In this document: piece after piece, positions 51,301 through 60,007 of the stretch
Numbering within the stretch: position 1 is the stretch's first letter
Layout of the letters: every line of letters starts with the position of its first letter
Assembly (NCBI GenBank): GCA_030147525.1
Contig: JASBVF010000055.1
Location: forward strand, 124,001 to 188,000
DNA from: Bacteroidota bacterium
GTDB taxonomy: Bacteria > Bacteroidota > Bacteroidia > Chitinophagales > Saprospiraceae
DNA: 64,000 nt
Direction of reading: 5' to 3'
Position numbers and translations under genes: made by a program
Notes under the pieces: generated by a model
Database searches by the model: none
The model's input: the letters and a program-made list of their open reading frames with translations, nothing else
What the model was told of the DNA's origin: nothing

Positions 51301-53445
51301 GCTGGTGCCCGGACGAAATTTTCCGGTGAATGCCGGGATGGAATCATTGGCAGTAAAATCAGGGTTTGTCGGAGCAGGTGAAACAACGGTAAGTTGCATT
51401 TCAGCGCTGAGGCTTCCACACTGATTGCCGGCTGTCAGGGTGACGGTGTAAGTTCCGCTTTGCAGGTAAACATGGGTCGGGACTGGCTCGGAGGAGCTTG
51501 ATCCGTCGCCAAAATTCCAGTTAAAATTGTGGTTGCCAATGGCCGTCAGGTTCTGGAAATGCACCACCGGTCCTGAGATGGTTGCGTCAAATTGAGGATT
51601 CACCGTTTGCCCCAGCTGCAATGTTTGATGTTGTTTCCCAATGACCTGTCCGGCTGTGTTTCGGGCTTCCAGCGTGACGGTGTAGCTACCCGGAGCCGAC
51701 AGGGTAGCGGAAGGATTTTCGGTGGAAAAAATGAGACTGCTGCCATCGGGCATTTCGATGGTCCAACTCCATTGCGAAGCGCCGTTGATCTGTGCCGAAA
51801 GTTGCAGGTTGAATGGAGCGCAGGCGTTGTAGGCGTTCATCGTGAAAATTCTTTCGGTCAAAAAAACAGGGGTTCCCGTGAGGGGAATGTTTGCCGAAGG
51901 CACCGAAACGGCGGCATGCGTCTGACTGGCGTTCCACTCACATTTCAACAAATTTTGAATACCCAAACCAGCGGGAAAAGAGTAGGTCACGGTGGCCGCT
52001 TCGCTTTGGTCCGTCAGTGTTTTAGCCCAGAGTACGTAAGTGAAATTTCCGTCAGCGTCCTTGAAAGCCCCGCCGCCGGTATTTGCGTTCAGGTTCAATT
52101 GTGCTGTGCGGACCGGGTCGAAGGTTTTTCCAAACAAAATATCGGAGGCTGTCTTGTGGGCGATGCCCTCGTCGTTGAGTTGCTGGAAGTACAAATTGTT
52201 GTAATTCAGTCGTTTGTAAAGCCCCATCAGGTCGAATTCCGAGTAGGCATTTTCAAAATAAGTATCCTCTGCCAGCTTGTACACCTGCATTTGAAGGATG
52301 TCGTTGGCCATGCAGGCAGTCATGGCTTTGATCATGAAATTGCGCTGTGCCTCCGCCGAACCGAGGTAGTTTTCGTCAGGGTCGATCGGGTCGGGAAAGG
52401 ATTTCCGGGGCAGATTGATTTCAGTGATGATCCAGTGCTTTTCCGGGTAGGTGACGCCGTCGTAGCCATATTCAGCCAGCAGATTTTGATAGGTTTCTTT
52501 TGTTTTCAAAACGCCGTCCACAGCGCCGTCGGAGTGGCGGGAGTAAATCCAGTCGTTGATAGCGTTGCTCCATTCCCGCACGCCGCCGTCGAAGTGAGGG
52601 TAGGAGTGGTAGCCCATTACATCGAAATAAGCGCCGCCTTTGAGTGGAAATTCTGTCGTCACGCTGCCGTCCGTGGGGTTGTCCGTGTTTCGTAAAATCG
52701 CATCCAGAAACGACGGGTAGCCCGTGCCTGAAACCACTACGTATGCATCCGGATCGATAGTTTTTATCACCTCCCAACTGATGCGCAACAGCCTGATATA
52801 GTGGAAGATAGGCGCCCTGAGCTTGTAGTCGCAGGGGTTGGGGTTGTTCTCCCACCAGTTGCTGGGTGAGCCGGGCTGAGCATAGCCGAGTCCGCCGGTA
52901 TAGTCGAAACCGGGCTCGTTCCAGATTTCCCAAAAGCGGACGTAATCTTTGTAAAGACTGACGATTTTATAGAGGTAGGCGGCGTAGTAGTTGTCGTCGT
53001 TGTAAGGCGTGCCGTTGGCTCCGCCGTCCCAGATGGGCGTGTACATGTTTTTAAATAACTCCGACTGAATGCCGGGGCAGTACTGTGTTGGGTCCCTATG
53101 CTCATCTGACGGAAAACCGACGATGACGGTGTGCTCGCCCATGCCCAGCGATTGATAAAATTCGAATGCCGGCACTCGCACGTCGTACCCCCATTGTTCC
53201 ACAAACTCCTCAAAAAGGCCGGGGCGCAGGGATTTTACACCGGCGCCGGGCACCCCGGTCTGTGGATTTCCGGCAGCCAGTTCAGCCAGCGTCTCATCAC
53301 TGAAGGAGCCGTAGGCGCCCATGTTCGCCGACGGGCGAAAACCACCTGCGTAGGGCGAAACCAATTCGTTGGCAGTGAAATTGGCCTGGGCAAAAAGCCA
53401 GAAGGATAGGGCGGACAGGGCCAGGGTATAGATGAGTTTTCGCAT
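48358..53445 (-). CDS. Giant secreted protein with two GH-A-like modules, PKD domains and T9SS tail
   Basis: 1,695 residues from ATG 53445. After a signal peptide (LSFWLFAQ) come module 1 (about 20-540), two PKD-like domains, module 2 (about 700-1210), two more PKD domains, three short repeats each containing GCDS (1480-1600), and a T9SS type A tail (FPNPFAENLQVGF, ASGVYWLQF). The modules look like clan GH-A (TIM-barrel) glycosidases: module 1 has WNEP (Glu177) and ITE (Glu342). Module 2 has NSP in place of NEP (Ser851) but keeps ISE (Glu1016); spacing is the same, 674 residues apart. So module 2 is probably a binding or inactive copy. Which sugar is cut is not known. Confidence 0.85.
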   Translation of the reverse strand: MRKLIYTLALSALSFWLFAQANFTANELVSPYAGGFRPSANMGAYGSFSDETLAELAAGNPQTGVPGAGVKSLRPGLFEEFVEQWGYDVRVPAFEFYQSLGMGEHTVIVGFPSDEHRDPTQYCPGIQSELFKNMYTPIWDGGANGTPYNDDNYYAAYLYKIVSLYKDYVRFWEIWNEPGFDYTGGLGYAQPGSPSNWWENNPNPCDYKLRAPIFHYIRLLRISWEVIKTIDPDAYVVVSGTGYPSFLDAILRNTDNPTDGSVTTEFPLKGGAYFDVMGYHSYPHFDGGVREWSNAINDWIYSRHSDGAVDGVLKTKETYQNLLAEYGYDGVTYPEKHWIITEINLPRKSFPDPIDPDENYLGSAEAQRNFMIKAMTACMANDILQMQVYKLAEDTYFENAYSEFDLMGLYKRLNYNNLYFQQLNDEGIAHKTASDILFGKTFDPVRTAQLNLNANTGGGAFKDADGNFTYVLWAKTLTDQSEAATVTYSFPAGLGIQNLLKCEWNASQTHAAVSVPSANIPLTGTPVFLTERIFTMNAYNACAPFNLQLSAQINGASQWSWTIEMPDGSSLIFSTENPSATLSAPGSYTVTLEARNTAGQVIGKQHQTLQLGQTVNPQFDATISGPVVHFQNLTAIGNHNFNWNFGDGSSSSEPVPTHVYLQSGTYTVTLTAGNQCGSLSAEMQLTVVSPAPTNPDFTANDSIPAFTGKFRPGTSWDFVPGWTDEQITNIAAGTPLEGVPGVGVKALRTYIGESFFMQNGYDVKQGLFHHYENTDLKDNTFLLAFPSEQSRDPHYYCPDNQSNLFNNLYLDIWDGGANGTPVNDENPFALYVWNTVNTYKDHVKFWEIYNSPDYDLTGDRGWLPPGEPGNWWENNPDPCDYELRAPIFYYIRSLRIAYEIIHATDPDAYVTLSGLAFPSFLDAICRNTDNPLDGSEAAPYPFKGGAYFDAVGFKSYPHFDGSTIYFDVNAGTFAYERHSDAAVSGIARVQQNFRQVLENHGYDGAQFPEKEWIISEANIPRKQFYDFIGSAEAQRNWTIKAWVESVKNGIRQLDFFRLAESHSFSEAADPFQMMGFYKKIQGIAPYNQIVNDQGIALKTCSDLLFGTDFNPQKTDEMNLPASVDGAAFQDAAGNFIFVLWAKTEIDKSENASATYSFPASFGISQLHRRTWNFSQTGQFTVVSPNNIPLTGAPVFLTATAQTLTPPVAFFNTAETEVCVGQGLQFNSLATGSPDLWEWIFEGGTPSTFTGETPPPVVYQNPGVFTVELFVKNAAGEHLSTQTDYISVQATPQAEFDVQINGASVQFINLSDPIPGSPGTSYEWCYGDGFCNNAISPDYTYFSNGVYTVTLTTSNFCGSSTFEQTLTIGAAPTAGFKLNFWGNCDALLTQLVDQSYSNPDSWQWSIPGAIPSSSSQQFPVVTFIESGWQEVTLIAGNSFGTDTLTRQVYIEGPVTNEIELELCTGSSYNGIPIFQDTVVTALFPTQNLGCDSTVVASISVVEQIMTFHEANLCEGDFFHGIQLFSDTVLIENYLLAQGCDSIATTAITVNPNEEVFLVETIGPGQEFTVGNEVFTQTGVYEVQLQTWQGCDSLVVLDLTVLTKTTEPENADFRMTVFPNPFAENLQVGFHLSQPETVTLELFDVNGRRVASLLAAASLPAGKHQFGTAEMPLASGVYWLQFRTESQRQMRRVVKIQ

Positions 53446-53567
53446 GGTAGATATTCGTGTGTGTTCGCCTGGGAGCAATGACGACAGACGTTAGTCAAAT
53501 ATTATTTATACCTGTAAATGTGGGATAATGACAGTAAATCAACAGGTTATCGACTCGGGAGGCGATA

Positions 53568-53575
53568 CAAAGGTA
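53568..53575 (-). promoter_or_regulatory. Bacteroidota -7 box for giant secreted protein
   Basis: Reads TACCTTTG on the minus strand, an exact match to TAnnTTTG, about 120 bases before the ATG at 53445. No -33 TTG was found. Confidence 0.35.
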
Positions 53576-53724
53576 GGGAATTATACACTTTATAGAAAGC
53601 TACCGGTAGTTCGGACATTTTGGCCTTTAGCAAACATTTCCCTCATTGGACACCTTTTTGCGATGAATATCACCTGAAGATGAACTCTCCACTGTATTTT
53701 TTCACTTTTCAAATTTTAATCACC

Positions 53725-54243
53725 ATGTCGCACAAATTGCTCTTGTTCGCATTTTTAGCTGGAATTGTTTCTTTCACTGCCTGCAAAAAAGACGACGACA
53801 ATCAAACCCGCACTACCACCGTCCAGATTCGTCTGACCGACGACCCCTGCGATTGCCAGCAGGTCAACATCGACATCAAAGAAATCCGGATCAAAACTTC
53901 GGAGGATACTTCTCAATGGATTCCGCTCAGTACCAATGGCGGCATCTACGATCTGCTCCAGTATCAAAATGACGTGGATACGCTCATCGCTACGGGTACA
54001 GTGCCGGCTGATGTAGTCCTGAAAGAGGTGCGTTTCATCCTCGGCGATGCCAACACCGTGATGGTGGACAGTGTGATGCACGACCTGCAAACGCCCAGCG
54101 CCCAAAGCTCCGGCCTGAAGGTGAAAATCGAGAAAAATCTCGGCCTGACGGTAAATACTTTCGTCCTCGACTTTGATGCCGCCGAATCCGTCAAGGATCA
54201 AAACGGAAAGTTCAAACTCGACCCGGTCATTCGTTTGAAGTAG
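53725..54243 (+). CDS. DUF4382-type lipoprotein
   Basis: 172 residues from ATG 53725. The lipobox (SFTACKK) anchors it; then TTTVQIRLTDDPCDCQQVNIDIKEIRI and LKEVRFILGDAN, a beta-sandwich common in Bacteroidota surface lipoproteins. It ends 3 bases from the convergent barrel gene, and its terminator lies inside that gene. Confidence 0.85.
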   Translation: MSHKLLLFAFLAGIVSFTACKKDDDNQTRTTTVQIRLTDDPCDCQQVNIDIKEIRIKTSEDTSQWIPLSTNGGIYDLLQYQNDVDTLIATGTVPADVVLKEVRFILGDANTVMVDSVMHDLQTPSAQSSGLKVKIEKNLGLTVNTFVLDFDAAESVKDQNGKFKLDPVIRLK

Positions 54244-54246
54244 GGT

Positions 54247-55434
54247 TTAAAAACTCCATTTCACCCGTAAAAAGCCCGCTTGCACCGGGCTTTTGTATTT
54301 TTCTTCCTTTTGAAATAAAATTTGCCCGATCAAATCCAGGTCCCAGTTTTGCGCCAGCGAGTAGGTCAGCACCGGGTTGAGAAACATCGCATGGGCGTCG
54401 CCGGGGCTGTACACCACAATCAATGCCGAGTTCAGCAGTGGCGTGATAGGGTAGCCGGCTTGCGCCAAAATGGAATACCGGTTAGGGTAAAGATTGCGGG
54501 CGGAGAGCTCGAAAGCGAAAATTTCCGTTGCGTTTTGTGTGGTCGAGCCGAGGGAGTTGTAGAGCACGCCGCCGTTCACGTACACCTGGTTTTCAAATGT
54601 GTAGTCCACCCCCAGCGTCAGGGCGAAGGCATTTTCGAGCGTGTCCTCCAGTGAGTGAAACCACGAAACCTCGCCTTTGAAACTGGCATTGCCGAGGTTG
54701 CCCGCCCAGCCGCCGCCGAGCACGGTATTTTTTTGAAAAACGCCGGCCAGCACCTGCCAGTCGTACGTTCCGGTGTGAAATTTCACCAAAGCGGCCCCGG
54801 TAAAATCCTCCCAGTCACGGGCTGCTTTGGCCGCAATTTCCACGCTCGAATTGACGCCCAGGTAGCGTTTCACTCGCAACGCATCGCTGCCGGGCCGTTC
54901 TTCGTAGTCGAAGTCGGTGAAATTGTAGGCATTGAAAATATCGTTCGGGTTCCAGATCGTCCCGATGCCCCAGTTCACCCGCTGGCGGCCGAGGCGCACC
55001 TCCCAGTCGCCTTTGTAAAATTCACCGTAAAACCGGTCGAGCGTCGTGTGCAGAGCGTAGCCGTTATCGTTCTGATGGCCCGCCGACCAGTCGAAAAAGT
55101 CATCGCTGCCGGGATCGATCTGGTCGAGATAATTCTGGTTTAGCAACGCTGAAAACCGTACCTGGTCGCCCCAAAAAATCCGGCTGCGGACTTCTGCCGT
55201 CAGGGTGAAATTTTCCGAAGGAAACCATTTGAAATTCAGGCGGTTGTGCAACAGCATATCGTTGCTCATCAGCTTTTCGGATGGCAACGGGAGTGGGGAG
55301 AATTCCTTTGGGACGAAAGTGGTGGCTTGCAGACTTTTCAGGTAGCCACGGAGTTGCCATTTGGGAGCATCGGTTTCCTGCGAAAACAGGGAAATGGGAA
55401 AGAGGAGAATCGGAAGTAAAAGTATTTTTTTCAA
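54247..55434 (-). CDS. Outer-membrane beta-barrel protein (porin-like)
   Basis: 395 residues. Signal peptide (ends SLFSQ), then many amphipathic strands (NFTLTAEVRSRIFWGD, DWEVRLGRQRVNWGIGTIWNPNDIFN) typical of Bacteroidota OMPs with the motif GRQRVNWG, ending FLRVKWSF. The ligand cannot be told. Confidence 0.72.
   Translation of the reverse strand: MKKILLLPILLFPISLFSQETDAPKWQLRGYLKSLQATTFVPKEFSPLPLPSEKLMSNDMLLHNRLNFKWFPSENFTLTAEVRSRIFWGDQVRFSALLNQNYLDQIDPGSDDFFDWSAGHQNDNGYALHTTLDRFYGEFYKGDWEVRLGRQRVNWGIGTIWNPNDIFNAYNFTDFDYEERPGSDALRVKRYLGVNSSVEIAAKAARDWEDFTGAALVKFHTGTYDWQVLAGVFQKNTVLGGGWAGNLGNASFKGEVSWFHSLEDTLENAFALTLGVDYTFENQVYVNGGVLYNSLGSTTQNATEIFAFELSARNLYPNRYSILAQAGYPITPLLNSALIVVYSPGDAHAMFLNPVLTYSLAQNWDLDLIGQILFQKEEKYKSPVQAGFLRVKWSF
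54269..54300 (+). terminator. Terminator inside convergent CDS
   Basis: AAAAGCCCG pairs with CGGGCTTTT around CTTGCAC, then TGTATTT. It ends the DUF4382 gene (stop 54243) but lies within the last codons of the convergent barrel gene; read the other way, the A tract also gives T residues, so it may work in both directions. Confidence 0.75.
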
Positions 55435-55473
55435 AACCTGTTGAGTTTCACCGAGCCTGTTTCATAAGTCATT

Positions 55474-55559
55474 CTCCCGCAGAACTCGCAGATTTTCACA
55501 GATTGATTTGTACTATTTTCAAAAGAAAAATCTGCGTGAATCTGCGAAATCTGCGGGAG
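55474..55559. repeat. Inverted array of CGCAGATT / AATCTGCG repeats
   Basis: The left arm CTCCCGCAGAACTCGCAGAT... pairs with the right arm ...CGTGAATCTGCGAAATCTGC up to GGGAG, about 32 bases each. It separates the M14 peptidase from the barrel gene downstream on the same strand. Confidence 0.8.
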
Positions 55560-55629
55560 ACCAAATGATTGTTTGCTTAAATTTTTCTGCGTGATCTTTT
55601 GATCCAGCCTCAGTTCATTTATTGGACTG

Positions 55630-58194
55630 CTAATCAGGTACACTGACCAGCGAACCCAAATACAACGCATTGAAAAACAACCGGTTCGTGCCGTACCAGA
55701 ATCCTCTGAAATTTGGATTGTCTACAAATAAAATCGCCCGGCCACGCCCGGTTTTGCTCACCAGCAGCGAGGCCGAATTTTTCACCAACGGTAAATTGTC
55801 TGGATGCACATAGCCGTCGATTTGTGGTTCTGCGGAATACTGCACCACCGTACTGAAGGGATTCCGGCTGGGTTCCACGAAGATTTCGTGGTTGCGGTAA
55901 ACATTCATCTGCCTGTCCGTGTAGCCGAAACCAAGCGGATGCGTGATGTCTACGTCAGCCTGGAAAACAACGCCTCCGATGCGTTTTGAGCCCAGTATTT
56001 CCCTGGCTTCGCCAAAATCCTGGCGCTTCGGCGAGTTCAGGGTATCTTTTGGAGGGGTGCGCAGCGTTTCGCTCACCAGTTTTGACCGGATGGCCCACAG
56101 GGTGCCAGCCCGGGTAGTGATGAGCGTGTTGCCGGCGGCGATCCAGTCTTTGATTTTGGCGGTGGTTTTTTCATCAAATTTATAGCCGCCGGTTACCAGC
56201 AGCAGGGTGTTGAAGTCGTACAGATTTATTTTATCGAAATCCACTTCGTCCACTTTCGTGATGGGCATGCCTACCCTCGAATCGAGCAGGTGCCAGACTT
56301 CGCCGGCCTCGTAGCTGGAAATGCCTTCACCGATGAGCATGGCGACTTTTGGCTTTTTCACCGTTTGAAAGTTGGGGCTTCCGAGGTCGATGCCTTCTGC
56401 TACCAGGCCGGTTGCCACGCTGTGAACAGCGATGCCCGACATGGCCGATGCTTGTTTCATCAAATTAAAAAGTGCATCGGAGGCTATTTTCTGGTCAGCG
56501 ACTGCTACGAGCATCGAGCCGTAGCCAAACGATTTTTTCGCCCCGCCCACCGTTGCCGTGAAGGGTTTGAAGGCTGTCTTCACGTTGACTTCTTTTTCGA
56601 GTAAAAAATTCAGCGCCTTCGCTGCGTTGTAGTCGTTCCAGTCGAACAGGTAGGCGTAGCCGGCTTTTTCAACCGGCCCTGGCGCAGCCATGAGGTCGCT
56701 CTCGCTGATCGCTACGCCCAGCGCTGGGGCGGAAACAAGACGTTCCGGCTTCATGTCATAGGCCAACGCCACAGCCCAGGCAGATGCATCGTAAAACACG
56801 CTGTCCGGTATCTCCCGGTTTGTTTTTGGATCAAAAATCGAACTGGCAAGCCTGAACTGCGGCTGCACCGACGGCACGAAAAAGTGCCCGCCCGGTTGGT
56901 AGGTTTTTTCCAGCCCCCGCACCTGGTTTTTCAGGTGAAATACCTCGATGCGGTGCTGTTTCAGCAGGCGCAGAAATGCCCGGTTCCGGCTCGCATCGTC
57001 CGGACTGCCAAAGACCCATCCGGCAGACTTTCGCCCACGGGCATCCGACAAAGCCGTTTGAAAAAATGAGCGTTGGTAGTCGAGCAAAAGTTCCCGGTTT
57101 TCCAAAGCCGCCCGCACAGTGGCGATGCTCGTCCGCACCTGGTTGCGGATGGTGAAAGCGAAGGTGATGTCCTCGGTGGTCGTTTCCTGACGGTGGCCAC
57201 GTGAACTGGCCTGCTCGAACAGCAGCCCCAGCCCGCCCTGCATGTCGGGGTAGGTGGAGCCGTAGCCGGGATAGGAGTTGTCGAAGGATTCACGGGTGTA
57301 GTACAGCGAGCCGATATCGTTCAGGGCTTTTTCAAAATGGGCGGCGAAAATGCGGTTCAGCTCGTCGTAATTCCGGCGAGGCACCAGCGTGTTTTCCGAA
57401 CCGAAGGGTTTGGTGGGTTCAAAAAAGTAGGTGGCGTTGGTGCCCATTTCGTGGTAGTCCGTGGCCACGTTGGGCAGCCATTGGTGGTAAAATGCCACCC
57501 GGTTTTGGCTTTCCACCTGCGACAGCGGCAACCAGTCACGGTTCAGGTCGAACCAGTAGTGGTTGGTACGGCCACCGGGCCAGACTTCGTTGTGCTCCCG
57601 GTCGAGCGGATCAGCGACGGGTGGTGTGCCCTTGTGAATGTTCACCCACCAGGTGTGGCGGTCCCGGCCGTCGGGGTTGTACACCGGATCGATGTGGATG
57701 ACGGCGTTTTTCAAAAAATCCTGCGTTTCGGGGCTTTGCGAAGCCAACAGGTAGTAGGCCGTGAGCATGGCGGCTTCGGCGCTCGAAGCCTCGTTGCCAT
57801 GTACGCCGTAACCGAGCAGGATGACGACGGGCATGTCGTTCAGGGTGTTGGGTGAAGCGCCGGGTGTGGCCAGTTTCAGGTGTTCGGTGCGGATGGCTTC
57901 CAGTTTGGCCAGGTTTGCCGGATCGCTGATGGTCAGGACGACCTGAGGGCGGCGTTCATTGGTGAAGCCAATGGTTTGAAATTCAGCTTTTTGTGAAACT
58001 TCGGCCAGTTTTTCAAAATACGCCACGATGCGGTCGTGCCGGGTGTGCCACTCGCCAATGGGGTAGCCGAGGAACTGCTCCGGTGACGGGATGGCCGGGT
58101 CGAAAGTGGCGCCGGATGGGAAGAAGTAGGCGTTTTGACAAAAAGTCAGTTGAATCCCGGAAAGGACAAAAATTAAAGTCAGGAGGTATTTCAT
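55630..58194 (-). CDS. Secreted M14-family metallocarboxypeptidase with C-terminal GATase-like domain
   Basis: 854 residues. Signal peptide (ends LTFCQ), M14 domain (about 40-350) with LLGYGVHGNEAS giving the HxxE zinc pair, DPVYNPDGRDRHTWW, WFDLNRDW and DYHEMG with the third ligand region. The part from 440 to 854 has alpha/beta repeats (VAMLIGEGISSYEAGEVWHLLD, LLLVTGGYKF) like a class I amidotransferase fold. Such M14 proteins act on extracellular peptides. It is separated from the P1 peptidase by 18 bases, so the two form an operon. Confidence 0.88.
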   Translation of the reverse strand: MKYLLTLIFVLSGIQLTFCQNAYFFPSGATFDPAIPSPEQFLGYPIGEWHTRHDRIVAYFEKLAEVSQKAEFQTIGFTNERRPQVVLTISDPANLAKLEAIRTEHLKLATPGASPNTLNDMPVVILLGYGVHGNEASSAEAAMLTAYYLLASQSPETQDFLKNAVIHIDPVYNPDGRDRHTWWVNIHKGTPPVADPLDREHNEVWPGGRTNHYWFDLNRDWLPLSQVESQNRVAFYHQWLPNVATDYHEMGTNATYFFEPTKPFGSENTLVPRRNYDELNRIFAAHFEKALNDIGSLYYTRESFDNSYPGYGSTYPDMQGGLGLLFEQASSRGHRQETTTEDITFAFTIRNQVRTSIATVRAALENRELLLDYQRSFFQTALSDARGRKSAGWVFGSPDDASRNRAFLRLLKQHRIEVFHLKNQVRGLEKTYQPGGHFFVPSVQPQFRLASSIFDPKTNREIPDSVFYDASAWAVALAYDMKPERLVSAPALGVAISESDLMAAPGPVEKAGYAYLFDWNDYNAAKALNFLLEKEVNVKTAFKPFTATVGGAKKSFGYGSMLVAVADQKIASDALFNLMKQASAMSGIAVHSVATGLVAEGIDLGSPNFQTVKKPKVAMLIGEGISSYEAGEVWHLLDSRVGMPITKVDEVDFDKINLYDFNTLLLVTGGYKFDEKTTAKIKDWIAAGNTLITTRAGTLWAIRSKLVSETLRTPPKDTLNSPKRQDFGEAREILGSKRIGGVVFQADVDITHPLGFGYTDRQMNVYRNHEIFVEPSRNPFSTVVQYSAEPQIDGYVHPDNLPLVKNSASLLVSKTGRGRAILFVDNPNFRGFWYGTNRLFFNALYLGSLVSVPD

Positions 58195-58212
58195 TGTGTT
58201 TGTTTTAAATGA

Positions 58213-59346
58213 TCAATTTCGGCCAAATTTCTTAAAAATCTCCCGCACTTTCTCCAGAGGCAGCCTCTCCACCGTTCGTCCCTGAAACCCAGTCATCGTC
58301 TCCGCCGCCACCAGCGAATTCAGGATGGCTTCCTCCGTCGCTTCGATACAGGCCATGAACAGCGGCGACATCCGGTCGTTGTGCAGGGATTTTGTTTCAT
58401 AAAAATCGCCCGCCGGGTCGTAAGGTATTCGCAAGGATTCCGCCGTGGAGAAGGCGATCACGTAATCGCCGCTGCCGTTCGAGGCGATGCCGCCCGTGCG
58501 GGCCAGGCCGAGCATGGCCCGTTTGGCGAGGCGCTCCAGATTGCGGGCATCGAGCGGGGCGTCGGTGGCGACCACAATCATGCAGGAGCCGTCGCCGGTG
58601 TCGTTGAGCTTGTCGGATAGGTAAAATTTGCCGAGTTCTTGGCCTACGGGCACGCCGTCTATTTGCAGTACACCGCCGAAGTTGGTTTGGGTTAAAACGC
58701 CAACCGTGTAGCCGCCAAGTTTGTCCGGCAGCTTCCGGGAGGCTGTGCCGATGCCGCCTTTCCAACCGAAGCAGATGGTGCCCGTGCCGGCGCCCACGTT
58801 GCCCTCAGCGACCGGGCCGGTTTTGGCGGAGCGGATGGCTTCGAGTACTTGTTCTTTTCGGACGTGGCGGCCCCGGATGTTGTTGAGGTAGCCGTCGTTC
58901 GTTTCACCCACCACCGGGTTGACTGAGCGCACCTCCTTGTTTTCATCAAAAGAAAAAATGTAGTCGATCACCGCATCCGCTGCCGTGGGTACAGAGAGTG
59001 TGTTGGTCAGCACGATGGGCGTTTCGAGGTTGCCCAATTCCTGCACCTGGCTGATGCCGGCCAGCTTACCGAAGCCATTGCCGATGTGAATGGCTGCAGG
59101 GACTTTTTGCTGAAAAATATTGCCGGGGTGGGGGAGGATGGCCGTTACGCCGGTGCGGATACTGTCGCCTTGGATGAGAGTGACGTGGCCTACACGCACG
59201 CCGGTTACGTCGGTGATGGCGTTCCATTTTCCGGGGGAAAGTACGCCGGGGGCCAGGCCAAGATCCCGTTGGCGCTGGTTTTGGCCGGATAAGTTTGAAA
59301 GGTTCAACATGAGTAAAATCAGAAAAAAAAGCGGTTTTGACTTCAT
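58213..59346 (-). CDS. P1-family (DmpA/BapA-type) aminopeptidase
   Basis: 377 residues. Signal peptide (ends NLSGQ). The Ntn fold has DLGLAPGVLSPGKWNAITDV, GHVTLIQGD, NTLSVPTAADAV and the autocleavage site GDGSCMIVVATDAPL, where Ser becomes the new N-terminal nucleophile. It releases N-terminal residues, in some members beta-amino acids. It is the first gene of the pair with M14. Confidence 0.92.
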   Translation of the reverse strand: MKSKPLFFLILLMLNLSNLSGQNQRQRDLGLAPGVLSPGKWNAITDVTGVRVGHVTLIQGDSIRTGVTAILPHPGNIFQQKVPAAIHIGNGFGKLAGISQVQELGNLETPIVLTNTLSVPTAADAVIDYIFSFDENKEVRSVNPVVGETNDGYLNNIRGRHVRKEQVLEAIRSAKTGPVAEGNVGAGTGTICFGWKGGIGTASRKLPDKLGGYTVGVLTQTNFGGVLQIDGVPVGQELGKFYLSDKLNDTGDGSCMIVVATDAPLDARNLERLAKRAMLGLARTGGIASNGSGDYVIAFSTAESLRIPYDPAGDFYETKSLHNDRMSPLFMACIEATEEAILNSLVAAETMTGFQGRTVERLPLEKVREIFKKFGRN

Positions 59347-59596
59347 CGAAACAAGGTATGAAAAAGTTGGGAAGGAGGGTGCAAGAGATTTGTTTTGATT
59401 CTATAAAAATTTGATTAACAGTGATTTGTGTGTGGTTTTTCAAAAAATTAAACTGAACATTAAAAAAGTGCAAATAAATTTAATTGACGCTTAATCGCCT
59501 TTTCATGCAGGTGGTTGATTTATTGGCGTTTTTTGTACCGAAGACAAATAAAGTCAATTTTAACCAAGCCTCACGGAAACTTAAATTCGTCAATTT

Positions 59597-59995
59597 ATGG
59601 GAATGACCGTCGCATTACCGATTTCGGAAAGCCGTTTTTCATTCTTGCGGCCGATTCACCGGGGCCCACAGGTAAGTCAATGGAAAGACGTGCTGGATTA
59701 CCTGCAACACGAAGTTAATTTCTACAGCCGGCTGTTAGGCATTGGCATTCACAATGCTCCGTCGTCCAGCAAGCCTGCGATTGCAGCGCTTTTGCATGAA
59801 TTCACAAGGTTTCAGAAAGTTGTACTACCGAAAATGTGTGATGAGATGAGTAAACTCGATACCATGTCAGATGAGGAAACGGCTGTTTTTGCTGCTTTTG
59901 AAAAACAATTGAATGCTACCTCAACGCATTTGAGGCAATTGAACAAAAATGTTTTTCCGTTGCTGCCGAAAATGCAGCGAATCATCATCCTCTAA
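59597..59995 (+). CDS. Small helical protein beside DinB-like genes
   Basis: 132 residues. Mostly helical with WKDVLDYLQHEVNFYSRLLGIGIH and HEFTRFQKVVLPKM. Not recognised. It lies 12 bases upstream of the DinB-like gene and is probably co-transcribed with it. Confidence 0.6.
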   Translation: MGMTVALPISESRFSFLRPIHRGPQVSQWKDVLDYLQHEVNFYSRLLGIGIHNAPSSSKPAIAALLHEFTRFQKVVLPKMCDEMSKLDTMSDEETAVFAAFEKQLNATSTHLRQLNKNVFPLLPKMQRIIIL

Positions 59996-60007
59996 AATTT
60001 CAGGTTT

